From Notolepis coatsorum (Eukaryota; Chordata; Actinopteri; Aulopiformes; Paralepididae), in contig OZ020589.1 of the NCBI GenBank assembly GCA_963971535.1, positions 88,708,183 through 88,772,182 of the forward strand: a DNA stretch of 64,000 bases, in the 5' to 3' direction. Below, piece by piece: positions 51,040 to 61,872 of this stretch. Each line of letters starts with the position of its first letter. Position 1 is the stretch's first letter. Under the pieces are notes generated by a model. That model searched no databases and was not told the DNA's origin. It was given only the letters and a program-made list of their open reading frames with translations. The position numbers were made by a program, and so were the translations under genes.

Positions 51040-51731
51040 TGGGATATATGTACCGGATCTCCTCTCTGGTAAACAAGAATACCCTGAAGACTCTAACAGG
51101 AGCACTCATTCAAGGGTACTACGACTGTGCTTGCACCAAAGCACCTCAAAGGCACTAAAAACAAGATTACAAACATCACAAAACAAACTGGTCAGACTAC
51201 TGCTTAACCTCACTCTTAAAACCCACCTCACCCCTGCCCACTTTGACAACCTAGGATGGCTTAGAGTAGACGACAGAGTACAGCAACTTGCAATGGGCCT
51301 GGTCTACAAGATACACGACTACACCACTAAGGTACCCATGTACATGTCAAAACACCCACCTACCAGAACCCCTTCCAATGTACAGGCCCCCACTCACCCC
51401 AGGCCCCCACTCAACCCCCCCCCCCCCCCAGACCCCACCTACCCAACCTCCTCCAATGTACAGTTTCTTCCCCCTCAAATGTATATACTCTCAAATGTAT
51501 AATGTACAGTATATACTTTCTTTTTAGAAACTGTCTATTAATCAGAGTTTCCAACGCCAGGGTATATATGACAGGCGTTGTACTCTTAAACAGTACTGTA
51601 TATTTGTAGATCTGGTATGTCATAAATGTCTGGATGTTACAGTACTGTGTCATGTATGTTATGATGAATTGAAAATGGGGGACCCTGATGTAAACAAGAC
51701 GAAAGTCTTTCTCTGGTCTGCATCCCCTTAA
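51040..51731 (+). pseudogene. CR1-like LINE 3' copy (coding end and UTR), 5'-truncated
   Basis: It reads the end of the RT found at 54446-56533 (NKNTLKTLTGALIQGYYD-like, then LRVDDRVQQLAMGLVYKIH), with small deletions and a frame break where SWYQ is lost. The C-rich 3' UTR and the GAATTGAAAATGGGGG tail follow. It stops at TTAA (51728) where a piggyBac MITE is inserted and resumes at 53691. Confidence 0.85.
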
Positions 51732-51950
51732 CACATTGGGTGACATGCAGTATGCCCATCTTTACCACTCTCTGCCAGTGCTGTAAGCCTATGGAGTGGC
51801 TCACCTTCTTTGCAGGGCTATAACTTTTCTATAACTATATCGACATTACTATGGCCCATTCAACATCGGGTATCTATCGTTCCGGATGTGGGAATATTTT
51901 TCCATTCATACATTGTCGTGTTCGTACCGTCGAGAATATAAGTATGTTTT

Positions 51951-53437
51951 TACATTTACATTTGACATTTAGTCATTTAGCTGACGCTTTTATCCAAAGC
52001 AACTTACAAGTTCTGTACGACAAGACAGCAAGAAGGGTACAACTCTATCAGCTGAGTAACAATGTTCATCAAGTGTTGCGTGTTACAGTGTAGGTTAGTT
52101 TATTAGGACAAGTGCATGACAGTAAGGTTAGGTTTTTTTTTTTTTTTTTTTTATATAATCATTTCAGATAATGGTTGAAGAAGTGAGTCTTTAGTCGACG
52201 GCGAAAGATTGGACGGGATTCGGCTGTCCTAACTGGGATGGGTAGTTCATTCCACCATTGTGGGGCAAGGACTGAGAATAGGCGGCTTCTCTTTGATGAC
52301 CCTCCGGGAGCTTGGATAGGAGTAGGTCTGAGGCGGCCAGAAGATGCAGAGCGTAGGGGTCTTGAGGGTGTGTAGTTAGAGACCATTGACCGAAGGTAGG
52401 CGGGAGCGGTTCCCTTTGCCGCACGGTATGCTAGGTCGAGGGCCTTGAAGCGGATATGTGCAGCAATGGGGAGCCAGTGCAGGTCCCTAAGAAGTGGGGT
52501 GACATGGGCCGACTTCGGTAGGTTTGAGATCAGGCGGGCCGCTGCGTTTTGAATGAGTTGAAGAGGCTTGGTGGCAGTGGCCGGGAGGCCAGCTAGCAGT
52601 GCGTTGCAGTAGTCGAGGCGGGAGATGACTGTTGATTGGACGAGGAGTTGGGTGGCTTCTTTTGTCAGGAAGGGGCGTATCCTTCTGACGTTGCTCAGGA
52701 GGAATCTGCAGGTTCTGGTTGTCGCTGCGATGTGAGCAGAGAAGTTCAACTGGTCGTCGAGGACAACACCAAGGTTCTTGGCGGTCGGGGACATGGTCAC
52801 AGCTGCATTTTCGACTGTGATGGAGAGGTCGGTCAGGGGGGAGGATTTGGCCGGCAGGTGGAGCAATTCTGTTTTGCTTAGTTTCAGTTTGAGGTGGTTG
52901 GTCGTCATCCAGGCGGAGATGTCGGACAGACAGGCCGAGATCCGATCAGAGACGTGGATATCTGAGGGAGGGAAGGAGAGGAAGAGTTGAGTATCATCGG
53001 CATAACAATGATATGAGAAGCCATGAGACGTGATAATGTTACCCAGTGATTTAGTGTAGAGGGAGAAGAGAAGGGGTCCTAGGATGACACTTGGTAGGAG
53101 CGGTCGTTGAGGTATGATGTCAGCCATGTCAGCGCAGATCCAGCCACTCCCATTCCTGCGAGGGCCGCGAGGAGGATCTGATGGTTGACTGTGTCGAAGG
53201 CTGCAGATAGATCTAGGAGAATCAGGACAGAGGAGAGGGGGCGAGAGGCCTTTCGCTTTTGCTAAGTGAAGTGCCTCTGTGACCGCAATAAGGGCCGTTT
53301 CTGTGGAGTGGCCAGTCCGGAAGCCAGACTGATTGGGGTCTAGGAGGTCATTCTGTAATAGATAAGCAGTAAGTTGGTTGGATACAGCATGTTCAAGTGT
53401 TTTAGAACTGTAGACTGTGTGTAGACTGAGTGTTTTT
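51951..53437 (-). mobile_element. L2-like LINE insertion, 5'-truncated
   Basis: On the minus strand the element ends with the familiar L2 3' end (TTTGGATAAAAGCGTCAGC) and a (ACATTT)n-type tail. The word GTTTTTA is present at both junctions (about 51944 and 53431) as a short target duplication. Confidence 0.8.
52159..53127 (-). CDS. L2-like LINE reverse transcriptase fragment
   Basis: The 322-residue frame starts within [14 protein letters not shown] (end of motif B region) and has [10 protein letters not shown] (motif C, about residue 42). It continues [15 protein letters not shown] (here [14 protein letters not shown]), [40 protein letters not shown] and ends [14 protein letters not shown]. 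Upstream (53130-53340) another frame encodes SGFRTGHSTETALIA, but a ~100-bp gap has removed motif A. It is 5'-truncated and inactive, although the long frame suggests a recent insertion. Confidence 0.82.
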   Translation of the reverse strand: MADIIPQRPLLPSVILGPLLFSLYTKSLGNIITSHGFSYHCYADDTQLFLSFPPSDIHVSDRISACLSDISAWMTTNHLKLKLSKTELLHLPAKSSPLTDLSITVENAAVTMSPTAKNLGVVLDDQLNFSAHIAATTRTCRFLLSNVRRIRPFLTKEATQLLVQSTVISRLDYCNALLAGLPATATKPLQLIQNAAARLISNLPKSAHVTPLLRDLHWLPIAAHIRFKALDLAYRAAKGTAPAYLRSMVSNYTPSRPLRSASSGRLRPTPIQAPGGSSKRSRLFSVLAPQWWNELPIPVRTAESRPIFRRRLKTHFFNHYLK

Positions 53438-53690
53438 AGACTGTATAGCAGTAATTCCTAGAATGCGCGCTATAGGCCCCGACGCGTATTTACATTATCG
53501 ATTGGCGTTTCGTCCCTATACAATACACGCTATATAAAAAATTTCAAATGCATATGATTGCTATACATTATGCTCCATCATGCGTGAAGGAAAGGGGGGG
53601 GGGGGGGTCGTTTATGATTCCTTGATTGTCACTAACGGCTTTCTTTAGTAAGACGCCATACGTTGATCGGACAGATTGCAATGAAATAAA

Positions 53691-53757
53691 TTAACAATTG
53701 TGTGTATTGAGCCGTACTGTAATTGTACCCATTCTGCAATCTGTTAATAAAATTAAA
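53691..53757 (+). mobile_element. Continuation of the split CR1-like tail
   Basis: TTAACAATTGTGTGTATTGA to CTGTTAATAAAATTAAA is the terminal part missing from 51731. Confidence 0.85.
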
Positions 53758-54162
53758 CGAAGCTATCATTTCAATCTATAGTCCTATGTACTGTACATAG
53801 CTATTTAATCAGTGATTAGCCTCGCCCTCTAGCTGTATCTATTGTGATCAGTGATCACCAGATATCATCGTTATCACACTTTGCATGCTGACTGACAATG
53901 GCTCTACTACTAGAAGACAAAGGCGATTTTAATGTGATTTGATTGGTCTAGAACTTCTGGGGCAGGCTGGCAGACAGTGGAAGTCCTACTGTCAACAGAC
54001 TTTAAACCTGATTAACATCACTATTGTAACAGAGGTATAGTCCGCCTATACTTTTACACTATGATAGGTATACTACACTATGATAGATGATAGGTTATCA
54101 TCAACAAAACAGGGTTTCCTTTATTTAATTTACAGTTGAATTTGACTTGTGTGTGTTAACTT
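53758..54162. other. No gene seen
   Basis: AT-rich with short direct words (ACTATGATAG x3 near 54059-54090). Nothing was recognised. Confidence 0.45.
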
Positions 54163-54240
54163 GTGTAATGTTAATTTGTGTATTGAGCCGTACCGTATTG
54201 TACCCATTCTGCAATATGTTAATAAAGTCTTCAATCAATC
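54163..54240 (+). mobile_element. Short CR1-like tail
   Basis: TGTGTATTGAGCCGTACC to TTAATAAAGTCTTCAATCAATC. Confidence 0.75.
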
Positions 54241-54445
54241 AAACAACGCTGTTTGTTTACACAGTCACACATAACGTTAGCTAGCAAGCAAGCTATGCAG
54301 TACCGTAGGCTTACCTTTGCCAATGGACTGGACAGTTATATATCATACTTTGCTATCGCGTCTCGCTCTGCCAATGGGATAACCTCTTATCTCCACGCAC
54401 CTAGCGTGCACCTAGCGTGCACGCGAAACAAACAAATGCACCCAC

Positions 54446-56533
54446 TTGCACGTGACCAAGCCACTCCCATGCATCTCACCGTGGATGCACGCTGAAATAC
54501 TGACCGCTATGAAAACCAGAGACAAAAAATGCTCTGAGTTTCGTAAAAGTCAGTCAAAGCTTACCAAAAGCACGAGCAGTGAACTCCAAGCCCACGTGAC
54601 GGAACTCAAACTGGAAAGAAACAGACTAAGAAATGATGTAAACTCCATGATCAAAACAGCAAAGAAAAAATTCATCAATGACGAAACCGAGGAAAACAAA
54701 AACAAACCGCGTGAACTTTGGAAATTACTCAATAACCAACTAGGCTGCAGTAAAAAACTTAAAACCAGATTCTCAAACATAAACATAAAGACGGACAACA
54801 CGCTCATCACAGAAAAGCTGGATGTAGCCAATTACTTAAATAGTTTCTTCACAAACATAGCCACAACACTGGTAAACAAACTACCCTCCCACTCAGGGCA
54901 TTATGGGGTAGAACACATAGTAGCTTACTACAAAAACCTAGGGGTCCACAAAGACGACTTCAAACTGGAAATGGTAACAACAGATGAGGTACTCAAAAAA
55001 CTGAGCGCCCTCCAACCTAACAAGGCCACTGGCCATGACAACATCCCCTCCAAATTCCTCAGAGACTCAGCAGCCGCCATCACCCCAGTCATCACACACA
55101 TAATAAACCTCTCTATAAAACAGGGACACGTCCCCAAGGACTTCAAAATTGCGAGAGTGACCCCTCTGCACAAAAAAGGCAGTAAATTAGACCCAGGCAA
55201 CTACCGCCCTGTTTCTATCCTTACCTCCATCTCGAAAGTCATGGAAAAATTTTTATACGAACAGGTCGAAAAATACCTTGCGGAAAAAAATCTAATCTAC
55301 AAATTCCAATCTGGCTTCAGAACATCCCACTCCACTGACACATGCCTTCTCTATTTAAACGACCACATCAAACAAGAGGTGGACGCGGGCAAATACTGCG
55401 GCATGGTCATGCTGGACCTACAAAAGGCCTTCGACACTGTCAATCACACCATTCTGATTGACAAGCTAAAAGCAATTGGCTTTGATAGTCTATCAGTGAG
55501 CTGGATGCAATCCTACCTGGAGGGGAGAGAGCAGATGGTGGAGGTAAACGGTACCCTATCCCCCCCCCTCACAGTAAACTGTGGTGTTCCACAAGGAAGC
55601 ATACTAGGTCCGCTACTGTTCCTAATTTATGCAAATGACATGTCGTCAGCTTGTGACTGCAACTTGTTCCTGTTTGCGGACGACTCAGCCCTGCTGGTCT
55701 CTGACAAGAACAAATTACAGGTTGAAAAAACCCTCAGCTCAGAACTAAGCAAAATCTGCATATGGCTCGCTGATAACAAACTATCATTACACATGGGCAA
55801 AACAGAGTCCATTCTCTTCGGTTCAAATAACAAACTCAGCAAGACCGACGGCTTCTCAGTTACAGTGGGTGACAATATTGTCACAAGGAAAGAAGATATT
55901 ACCTACCTGGGTTCCATCCTAGAGGCAAATCTTTCCTGTGACAAAATGGCATCCAATGTAATAAAAAAAGTCAACCAACGAACTCGTTTCTTGTACCGGA
56001 TCTCCTCACTGGTAAACAAGAATACCCTGAAGACTCTAGCAGGAGCACTCATTCAAGGGTACTACGACTATGCTTGCACCTCATGGTACCAAAGCACCTC
56101 AAAGGCGCTAAAAACAAAATTACAAACATCTCAAAACAAACTGGTCAGACTACTGCTTGACCTTACTCCTAGAACCCACCTCACCCCTGCCCACTTTGAC
56201 AACCTAGGATGGCTTAGAGTAGACGACAGAGTACAGCAACTTGCAATGGGCCTGGTCTACAAGATACACTACACGACCAAGGTACCCATGTACATGACTA
56301 AATACTTCCCAAAGGTCAGGGAATACCACGATCACAACACCAGAGGGAGCTCCACAAATCATGTTAAACCCAGATTCGGCTCAAACAAGGGACTAAACAC
56401 GTTTCGCAATTATGCCACATCAATGTGGAACGCCCTACCCAAAGCTGTAAAGGAATGTGAATCACTACCCACTTTCAAAAACACTCTCAAAAAACACCTA
56501 AGGGAGACTGCAACTCGAAACTGGCCCCTGTAA
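54446..56533 (+). CDS. CR1-like LINE reverse transcriptase, long open frame
   Basis: The 695-residue frame is uninterrupted. Residues ~13-110 are the linker after the endonuclease (PWMHAEILTAMKTRDKKCSE, a basic coiled region). The RT follows: KATGHDNIPSKFL, VTPLHKKGSKLDPGNYRPVS, FQSGFRTSHSTDTCLLYL, VMLDLQKAFDTVNHTIL (motif A), NCGVPQGSILGPLLFLIYA (motif B) and FLFADDSALLV (motif C, FADD). A thumb with DITYLGSILEANLS and a C-terminus ending KHLRETATRNWPL complete it. The endonuclease is missing, so the element is 5'-truncated and the first Met is not native. The 3' UTR begins TAAATGTCCGAAC and runs into C-runs, with the end lost near 56780. It is the best-preserved RT here. Confidence 0.85.
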   Translation: MHVTKPLPCISPWMHAEILTAMKTRDKKCSEFRKSQSKLTKSTSSELQAHVTELKLERNRLRNDVNSMIKTAKKKFINDETEENKNKPRELWKLLNNQLGCSKKLKTRFSNINIKTDNTLITEKLDVANYLNSFFTNIATTLVNKLPSHSGHYGVEHIVAYYKNLGVHKDDFKLEMVTTDEVLKKLSALQPNKATGHDNIPSKFLRDSAAAITPVITHIINLSIKQGHVPKDFKIARVTPLHKKGSKLDPGNYRPVSILTSISKVMEKFLYEQVEKYLAEKNLIYKFQSGFRTSHSTDTCLLYLNDHIKQEVDAGKYCGMVMLDLQKAFDTVNHTILIDKLKAIGFDSLSVSWMQSYLEGREQMVEVNGTLSPPLTVNCGVPQGSILGPLLFLIYANDMSSACDCNLFLFADDSALLVSDKNKLQVEKTLSSELSKICIWLADNKLSLHMGKTESILFGSNNKLSKTDGFSVTVGDNIVTRKEDITYLGSILEANLSCDKMASNVIKKVNQRTRFLYRISSLVNKNTLKTLAGALIQGYYDYACTSWYQSTSKALKTKLQTSQNKLVRLLLDLTPRTHLTPAHFDNLGWLRVDDRVQQLAMGLVYKIHYTTKVPMYMTKYFPKVREYHDHNTRGSSTNHVKPRFGSNKGLNTFRNYATSMWNALPKAVKECESLPTFKNTLKKHLRETATRNWPL

Positions 56534-57514
56534 ATGTCCGAACACAACCCCCGCCAATGTACAGTAAATTACCAAGTATGGTCTTGTCAATAATCCAATG
56601 TACAGTGTTGTTTGTACAGTTGTACAGTGTCCCCCACCCACCCCTCCTACCCCCCCCCCCCCCCACCCACCCAACCACCTCCAATGTACAGTCCCCACCC
56701 ACCCCTCCTACCCAACCCCCCCCCCCCCCCCACTCCTACCCAACACCCCCCCCCCCCCCCCCCCCCCCACTCCCCACTCCAGGATGCTTGAAAAACAACA
56801 CATACAACTCATTACAGTAAATCATTCACAATTATTACATTTGCATAGTAATAATGGCACAACCCTTAATTAATACAAACATGCACATTTGTTGATGCAT
56901 GTTCATTCTAGCCATGAGTCTGTGAGTCTCTGAAGCACCCCGAGGGGAGGGGTTGAGGGGAGGGAGGGAGGACGGTAAGAGATTCCGGTTTTGACTGATT
57001 ACATTTGCCATCAGCTAGTGCCGGTGGGGGGGGTTATTTTTTACTACAGTTGCCGTCAATAGGGGAGGGATTGTGGCTTAGGAGATTGGTGACGGGACAG
57101 CCTTTGGTTACGCCCCTCCAGCTTGCGCACATCGCCAGGCGTACACGCTGGAGGGGGGGTTTGGGTTGGGGGGGGGAGGGGGCCTGCCATCCATCCATCT
57201 TATCTACTCCAGACAGCTGCGCCTCATTCCTGGCACGGCTCCACTGAACTCCATACTCCCGTCCTGACCTCGTCCTTGATTTCACAGCAGAAGGGGATTG
57301 GGGGGGGGGGATGATACTTGCAGCCTGAGTCAGATTGCTGCAATATGATTCTTAAATTTGGTTTAATTTAGATTAATCATATCTTCTCACATCCCTAATT
57401 TCCTTCGTGATGTCCAGAATGGTCTGCGACCGCGACTGTTCATCTGCATGGTTGGCAACAAGTCTCTCAAGAATAGCCTGATGAAGCAGCAACCAATAAC
57501 ATTGCTCATTTGGC
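56534..57514. other. C-rich CR1-like 3' UTR, then unrecognised sequence
   Basis: 56534-56785 repeats AATGTACAGT with CCCACCCA and poly(C) runs (up to 22 C). 56790-57370 holds G-runs (57157-57182, 57300-57310) and nothing recognised. 57373-57510 reads on the minus strand as a short TE-like peptide (ILERLVANHADEQSRSQTIL) of unknown origin. Confidence 0.45.
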
Positions 57515-57604
57515 TGCTTTTCTGTCCACAATGGTGTCGGTGGTGGGGCCTTAGGGCCAGCTGACGTCAAAAACATTGCGCATGTTTTTGAGGTTATACA
57601 GCTT

Positions 57605-58640
57605 TTGACCCAGCCGCAAGCTATAACCGCAGGGAGGGCTAGGATGCTGTCAACACTTGTTCACAGGCATCTTTGGTTGGAACAGTCTCCCCTTGAGGTG
57701 AGGAGAGAAGACTTCCCCTCCTCAGGGTTCCCCTCTCCGCAGAGGGACTTTTTGGTCTGTCCGCAGGGGCGCGGGCGGTATTTGACCTGGGCCCCACACC
57801 GCCCCACACCGCGCAGCCAGAGGTGAGAGCACGGCCTCGCCAGCGGCTGCGGCGAGGCCCCCGACCGGCGGCCATGTTTCCCCCGCCTGAGATACCCTGG
57901 GCACAAAGAAAACAGGTGATCACAAGGCCGACAGCCTCAGCGGCCGAGGGATCGTCTACATTAGATCAGCACGCGCTAAAAAAACGTCACCATCTAGCTG
58001 TGTCTAGCACGCTCTCCGGTTACTCCCCCCCGCTACGGGACACAGGGCTCTGATTTGTTCCCTTTGGCTGCGGGCCGCGTGCTTTCAGTGAAGCGCAAGC
58101 GGCCCCACATTTTGCTTCTCATGGGGACAGGGGCTGACACCCAGTTGCTAGCTAGGCCTGGGTCTACCTGTGAGAATGCTGTGCTATCAAGCGGCTCCCA
58201 CACCACACGTTCTGCGTCTGTGTTTGGTGAGCCTGGTGTTGTGTCTGTCGACGGAGCAGGGTTCCCTGTATTTGAAAAAGGTTGTCAGCGGGGGAACTCG
58301 AGGCCCAGGAGGTTGCAGCATGAGTTCCCCCAGCCCCGCCCTCGCCAGGTCGGGTATCACGTTAGTGCCTCCCCCGACCGGAAGATCGGCGGTGGTCAGT
58401 CAGGCATGCGTGGTTTGGGTGGTAGTAATATCACTACAGGGCTACGGTGTGTAGGGACCCACCCTATCGGGCAGTGTGGGGACCACACGCCTTGCATGTC
58501 CAGCTGCAGAGCAGGCTATCCTCAGCAGTCCATGCCGGGAAGATGCTCAGCGGGGGAGCTTATGTCAGCAAGGGTGATGGCCGCTCCCCCCGTATCAGAC
58601 CGGCCCTTTCTGTCGGGGTCCCCCCTTGGGTGCGATTGCC
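57605..58640 (+). pseudogene. DIRS copy 2 gag-like region
   Basis: It is similar to 34930-35960. QAITAGRARMLSTLVHRHLW, then a Pro/Arg-rich region and RVLSVKRKRPHILLLMGTG, occur in several frames. It is broken by multiple small indels. Confidence 0.6.
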
Positions 58641-59690
58641 TCGTTGGTAGAGTCAGGGTGCGATATCCCGGCTCTGCGAGACACCCTGCTTGCGTGGTTG
58701 GCGAGTCCAGGGTTGGCAACACACAGCGGGTGGGACCGGGCCTCCTATCTACGGTTCCTGACGGACCAGCGCCAGTTGGCGGCGGTTGCGCTTTGGGATT
58801 ATCATCATGTATGGCTACAGCAGTGCCATATGTCGAGGTGGATGGAGAGAATGCTGAGGCGGGGGCTTGTGTTGCAGTTTGCACAACCCCACCCTCCGTT
58901 TTTGGGTTTGGTACATACCCTTTTGTCAGGGTCCACAGCGGTGACAGCTCTGGCCGACCAGATCCAATCTCTGTTGGCGAAGCAGGCCATCGTCGTGGTC
59001 CCAAGGGAGGATGCGATGTGTGGCGTTTACTCCCGGTATTTTCTGGTGCCCAAGAAATCGGGAGGTGTCAGGCCTATACTGGACCTGTCCGTGTTCAATC
59101 GGCTGATTGTGGCGAGATGGTTCAGAATGTTGACCGTCAAACACCTGCTAAGCACTGTCAGAGTGGGAGTACTTTCACATCCCGATCTTCCCTCCTCACA
59201 GGAAATTCCTTTGCTTCCTCTTCCAGGGCATAGCGTACGAATACCAGAGGCTGCCGTTCGGCTACTCTCTGGCCCCTCGCACATTCACCAAGTGCGTGGA
59301 GACCGCACTGGGACCTCTGCATCGTCAGGGGATACGAATTCTATTCTACCTCGACGACATTCTGCTCCTTAGCCGGTCAGAGGAGATCGCCAGGTCTCAT
59401 ACCAGGCTGGTGGTGGAATTCCTCACCAGTCTAGGTTTTGCTGTAAACTGGGAGAAGAGTACTCCTCTTCCCAGTCAACAGGTGGAGTACTTAGGCTTGG
59501 TTCTAAGCTCAAGACCCATGAGGGCAACCCTCTCAGTGCGACGGCGAGAGGATATTCTCAATGCGCTCAGGAGGTTCTGTCCTGGCAGGACGGTTACGGC
59601 GCTGTCCGTGAGGCGCCTGCTCGGTATGATGGCATCTGCCCAACCTGTGGTCCCTCTTGGCCTCCTCTTCATGAGGAGGATACAGCGGTG
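58626..59690 (+). pseudogene. DIRS copy 2 reverse transcriptase, motif A deleted
   Basis: SRYFLVPKKSGGVRPILDLS is intact, but the stretch that in copy 1 encodes TIDLKDAY (after GTCAGAGTGGGAG) is missing, so the first catalytic Asp is gone and the frame shifts. FYLDDILLLS (motif C) follows in the frame of 59296. The coding region then runs into the insertion at 59691. Confidence 0.8.
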
Positions 59691-61872
59691 TTTTTTTTTT
59701 TTTTTTACTTATATTTTTATTTAACATTTATAGACATACAACACAACATTTACAGTGACATCCATAACATAACCACATACAGATGTGGGTCCCTTGAATA
59801 TGGCCTCGTTCAGCCGTCCAGACCCCCGTAAGAGGAGAGAAACCCCACCCTCCTCCCCGAGAGATAGAACACCCCCATATCCTGGTCCACCATGCACGGA
59901 GCCGAGCACCCAGAGCCCCCACCCGCCCCCGCCCGACCGCCAGGCCCCCGGTCCACGAGAGCCCCAAGCCCAGGTCCGCAGAAGGCCTAAGCACCACGCC
60001 TCAATGGCCCCCCGACCCCCCGCGACCCCAAGCCCGGTGCCCCCCCGGCCACGACGGCCGAGGACCCCAGGAAACCCTGCCCCCCCACACCAATCCCACA
60101 ACACGCAAGGCCCCCCCTCCCCCGGGTCGAACCGCCGGAACGATGGCCCGACCCCACTGAACCCACTGTACCTCCCATGTCACCGACATCACTGCATACA
60201 TTTATGAAATTAAAACTAACAACACAATAAGAAGAAATGACACGGATATAAATGATTATGGTTCACACTCTTTCCCCGGTTGGCGGTTTGGAGGGGGATC
60301 AGCCCTCCCACTGGAGAAGCCCCCCCCCCCCCCCCCCAGAGACGAAGATACCCCCGAAGGAGGCTCTCCAAGCCTCTCTTCATGTCCAACATTTTGAATT
60401 CTTGTCCTTCATATTTGTCAATGTGCACATTTAAAGCAACTGCTATTCTAACATAACTCTGAAGAAATAATATAAAAGAAGACTAAAGACAATTGGCACT
60501 TCCCAGGTAATTCCTTTTAACCCTGTTTGACCCCTGTTGGCGGGTTGGAGGGGTAAGGCTTTCCTGGAGAGGGCCCCTCCTATAACGACAGAGATGTCCC
60601 CTGTGGGGGTTCTCCAATATCCCTATTATTGTCCAACATTTTATTTGAATTTTTATCTTTCATATGATAGTACATTTCCAGAGCTCCCGATCAGGTCTCT
60701 GAATGTGATTCCCCATGTTCCCCGTCCTCTTAGATGTGTGTCCTGTGTGTTAGTGTCTATAGTTTAGTCTAGTACGTATTATTTGTATTATATGTCCCGA
60801 GTCAAGTCTCGATTTCCCCAACTAATGTGTTCACCTTGTCTGTATTCCCAGTGGTCTGTGTGTTGTCTGCAGTATGTCTTGAATCATTGCCTCCATTCAC
60901 TATCTAATTATATGCATATGTGGTATTGAATCTTGGTCGGTGTGTATGACCTCAGTGCTCGAGTCCTGCTTGGTGTGTGAGACTTCGTTATTCGAGTTCT
61001 GGCTGGTCCGGTTGATCTCGGTGCTCGGGTCCCGGTTGGTGTGTGTGGCCTCCGTGTTCGCATCTTGGCCGGCCTCCGCTCCTGCATCTTGTGTGCGGAT
61101 GGTCTGGCCGACCTCGGTGCCCGAGTCCCGGTTGGTCCGTTTGTATCCAGCGTCTCCCTGTCCCTCCCCCGGGGGCCGTCTGTTTCGCCTCTCCCGAACC
61201 AGCCTCCATGCTCCTCCGAACACCCCACCTTGCATCGAGTCCAGTCCGCGTGTTGGCCATGTTAGCTTGTAGCTCCCTCACCCACCAGGCCTTGCTGCGG
61301 CCCCACGTCCCGTTAGCTTGTATCCCTTGCTGCTTCATTTTCACCGTGATAACTTCCATGTTAGCTTGCAGCTCCTTCTCCAGCCAGGCCTTGCTGCGGT
61401 CCAACGCCATGTTAGCTTGTATTCCCCAACCCTTCTCCAACTCCTCCCAGAGTCCATCGCTGTTGCCCTGGATGTTCCGCGTGTTAGCTTGGATATCCAT
61501 TGCGTTAGCCTGTTTGCTAGCTTGTAGCTCCTGGTTAGCTACTGCGCTAGCCTGTTGGCTAGCCAACACGCTCTGAATTTCAGCTTGGATGCCGGCCCAT
61601 ATGCTAGCTGCCCACTGCGCCACGCTAGCCTGCATGCTAGCTTCCCACTGTGTCATGGCAGCCTGAATCATCTCCTGCGTCCTCCTTTGTACTTTTTCTG
61701 GGGTCGTTTTTCTCTCGCCTTTTCTCGTGTTCCTCCTTCCTCCTCTCTTATATCCTTGGATTGTCACTTTTTATTTCGCTTTGAATTGTTTTACTTCCTT
61801 TTTTGATATTCAATGACCGGGAGCTCTTTCATGTGGCTGTTCACCAGAACGTCGCAAACCGGCGACCCAGCG
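59691..61872 (-). mobile_element. ORF1-only LINE-like insertion in DIRS copy 2
   Basis: Comparison with DIRS copy 1 shows about 2.2 kb of foreign sequence between GAGGATACAGCGGTG and TTTTTCAGTATGAAAATGG. On the minus strand it has an ORF1-like frame (60988-61767), a long non-coding part with two diverged ~190-bp direct repeats (60240-60430, 60520-60670) and a poly(A) end (T-run 59691-59706). Its last ~60 bp match the LINE end at 44787. No RT or endonuclease is present. CAGCGGTG and CAGCGTGG at the junctions may be an imperfect target duplication. Confidence 0.65.
60988..61767 (-). CDS. Putative ORF1-like protein, Gln/Ala-rich coiled coil
   Basis: The 259-residue frame has a basic start (YKRGGRRNTRKGERK). 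It then has a long Ala/Gln/Trp-rich helical region with repeated words (QANMA, SKAWLEKELQANME, SKAWWVRELQANMA) and a Gly/Pro/Arg-rich tail. There is no zinc knuckle or RT motif. The helical repeats and basic ends are compatible with a LINE ORF1 nucleic-acid-binding protein, but I do not recognise it. The overlapping frame 60900-61235 may be its C-terminal continuation after a frame change, with repeated TNRDSSTEV-like units. Confidence 0.45.
   Translation of the reverse strand: MTIQGYKRGGRRNTRKGERKTTPEKVQRRTQEMIQAAMTQWEASMQASVAQWAASIWAGIQAEIQSVLASQQASAVANQELQASKQANAMDIQANTRNIQGNSDGLWEELEKGWGIQANMALDRSKAWLEKELQANMEVITVKMKQQGIQANGTWGRSKAWWVRELQANMANTRTGLDARWGVRRSMEAGSGEAKQTAPGGGTGRRWIQTDQPGLGHRGRPDHPHTRCRSGGRPRCEHGGHTHQPGPEHRDQPDQPELE

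Larger units (their letters stand above)
51732..53690 (-). mobile_element. piggyBac-type MITE split by an L2 LINE
   Basis: It starts CACATTGGGTGACATGC directly after TTAA and matches the inverse of 2855-3089 of the array element. It is interrupted at about 51951-53437 and then matches the inverse of 2610-2850. It ends at TTAA (53691), although the left terminal repeat of the family is missing. The host CR1-like tail is rejoined exactly at TTAA. Confidence 0.8.

Noticed and set aside
57005-57314. Short overlapping frames near 57 kb suggesting a small gene
   Set aside because: They are G-rich low-complexity sequence with no homology or conserved start.
59785-60207. 140-residue Pro-rich plus-strand frame
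   Set aside because: It is low-complexity C-rich sequence antisense to the LINE-like insertion, with no independent support.
61043-61576. 177-residue plus-strand frame opposite the ORF1-like frame
   Set aside because: It is a shadow of the minus-strand frame, whose repeats and basic ends make more sense; direction is also supported by the antisense poly(A) at 59691.
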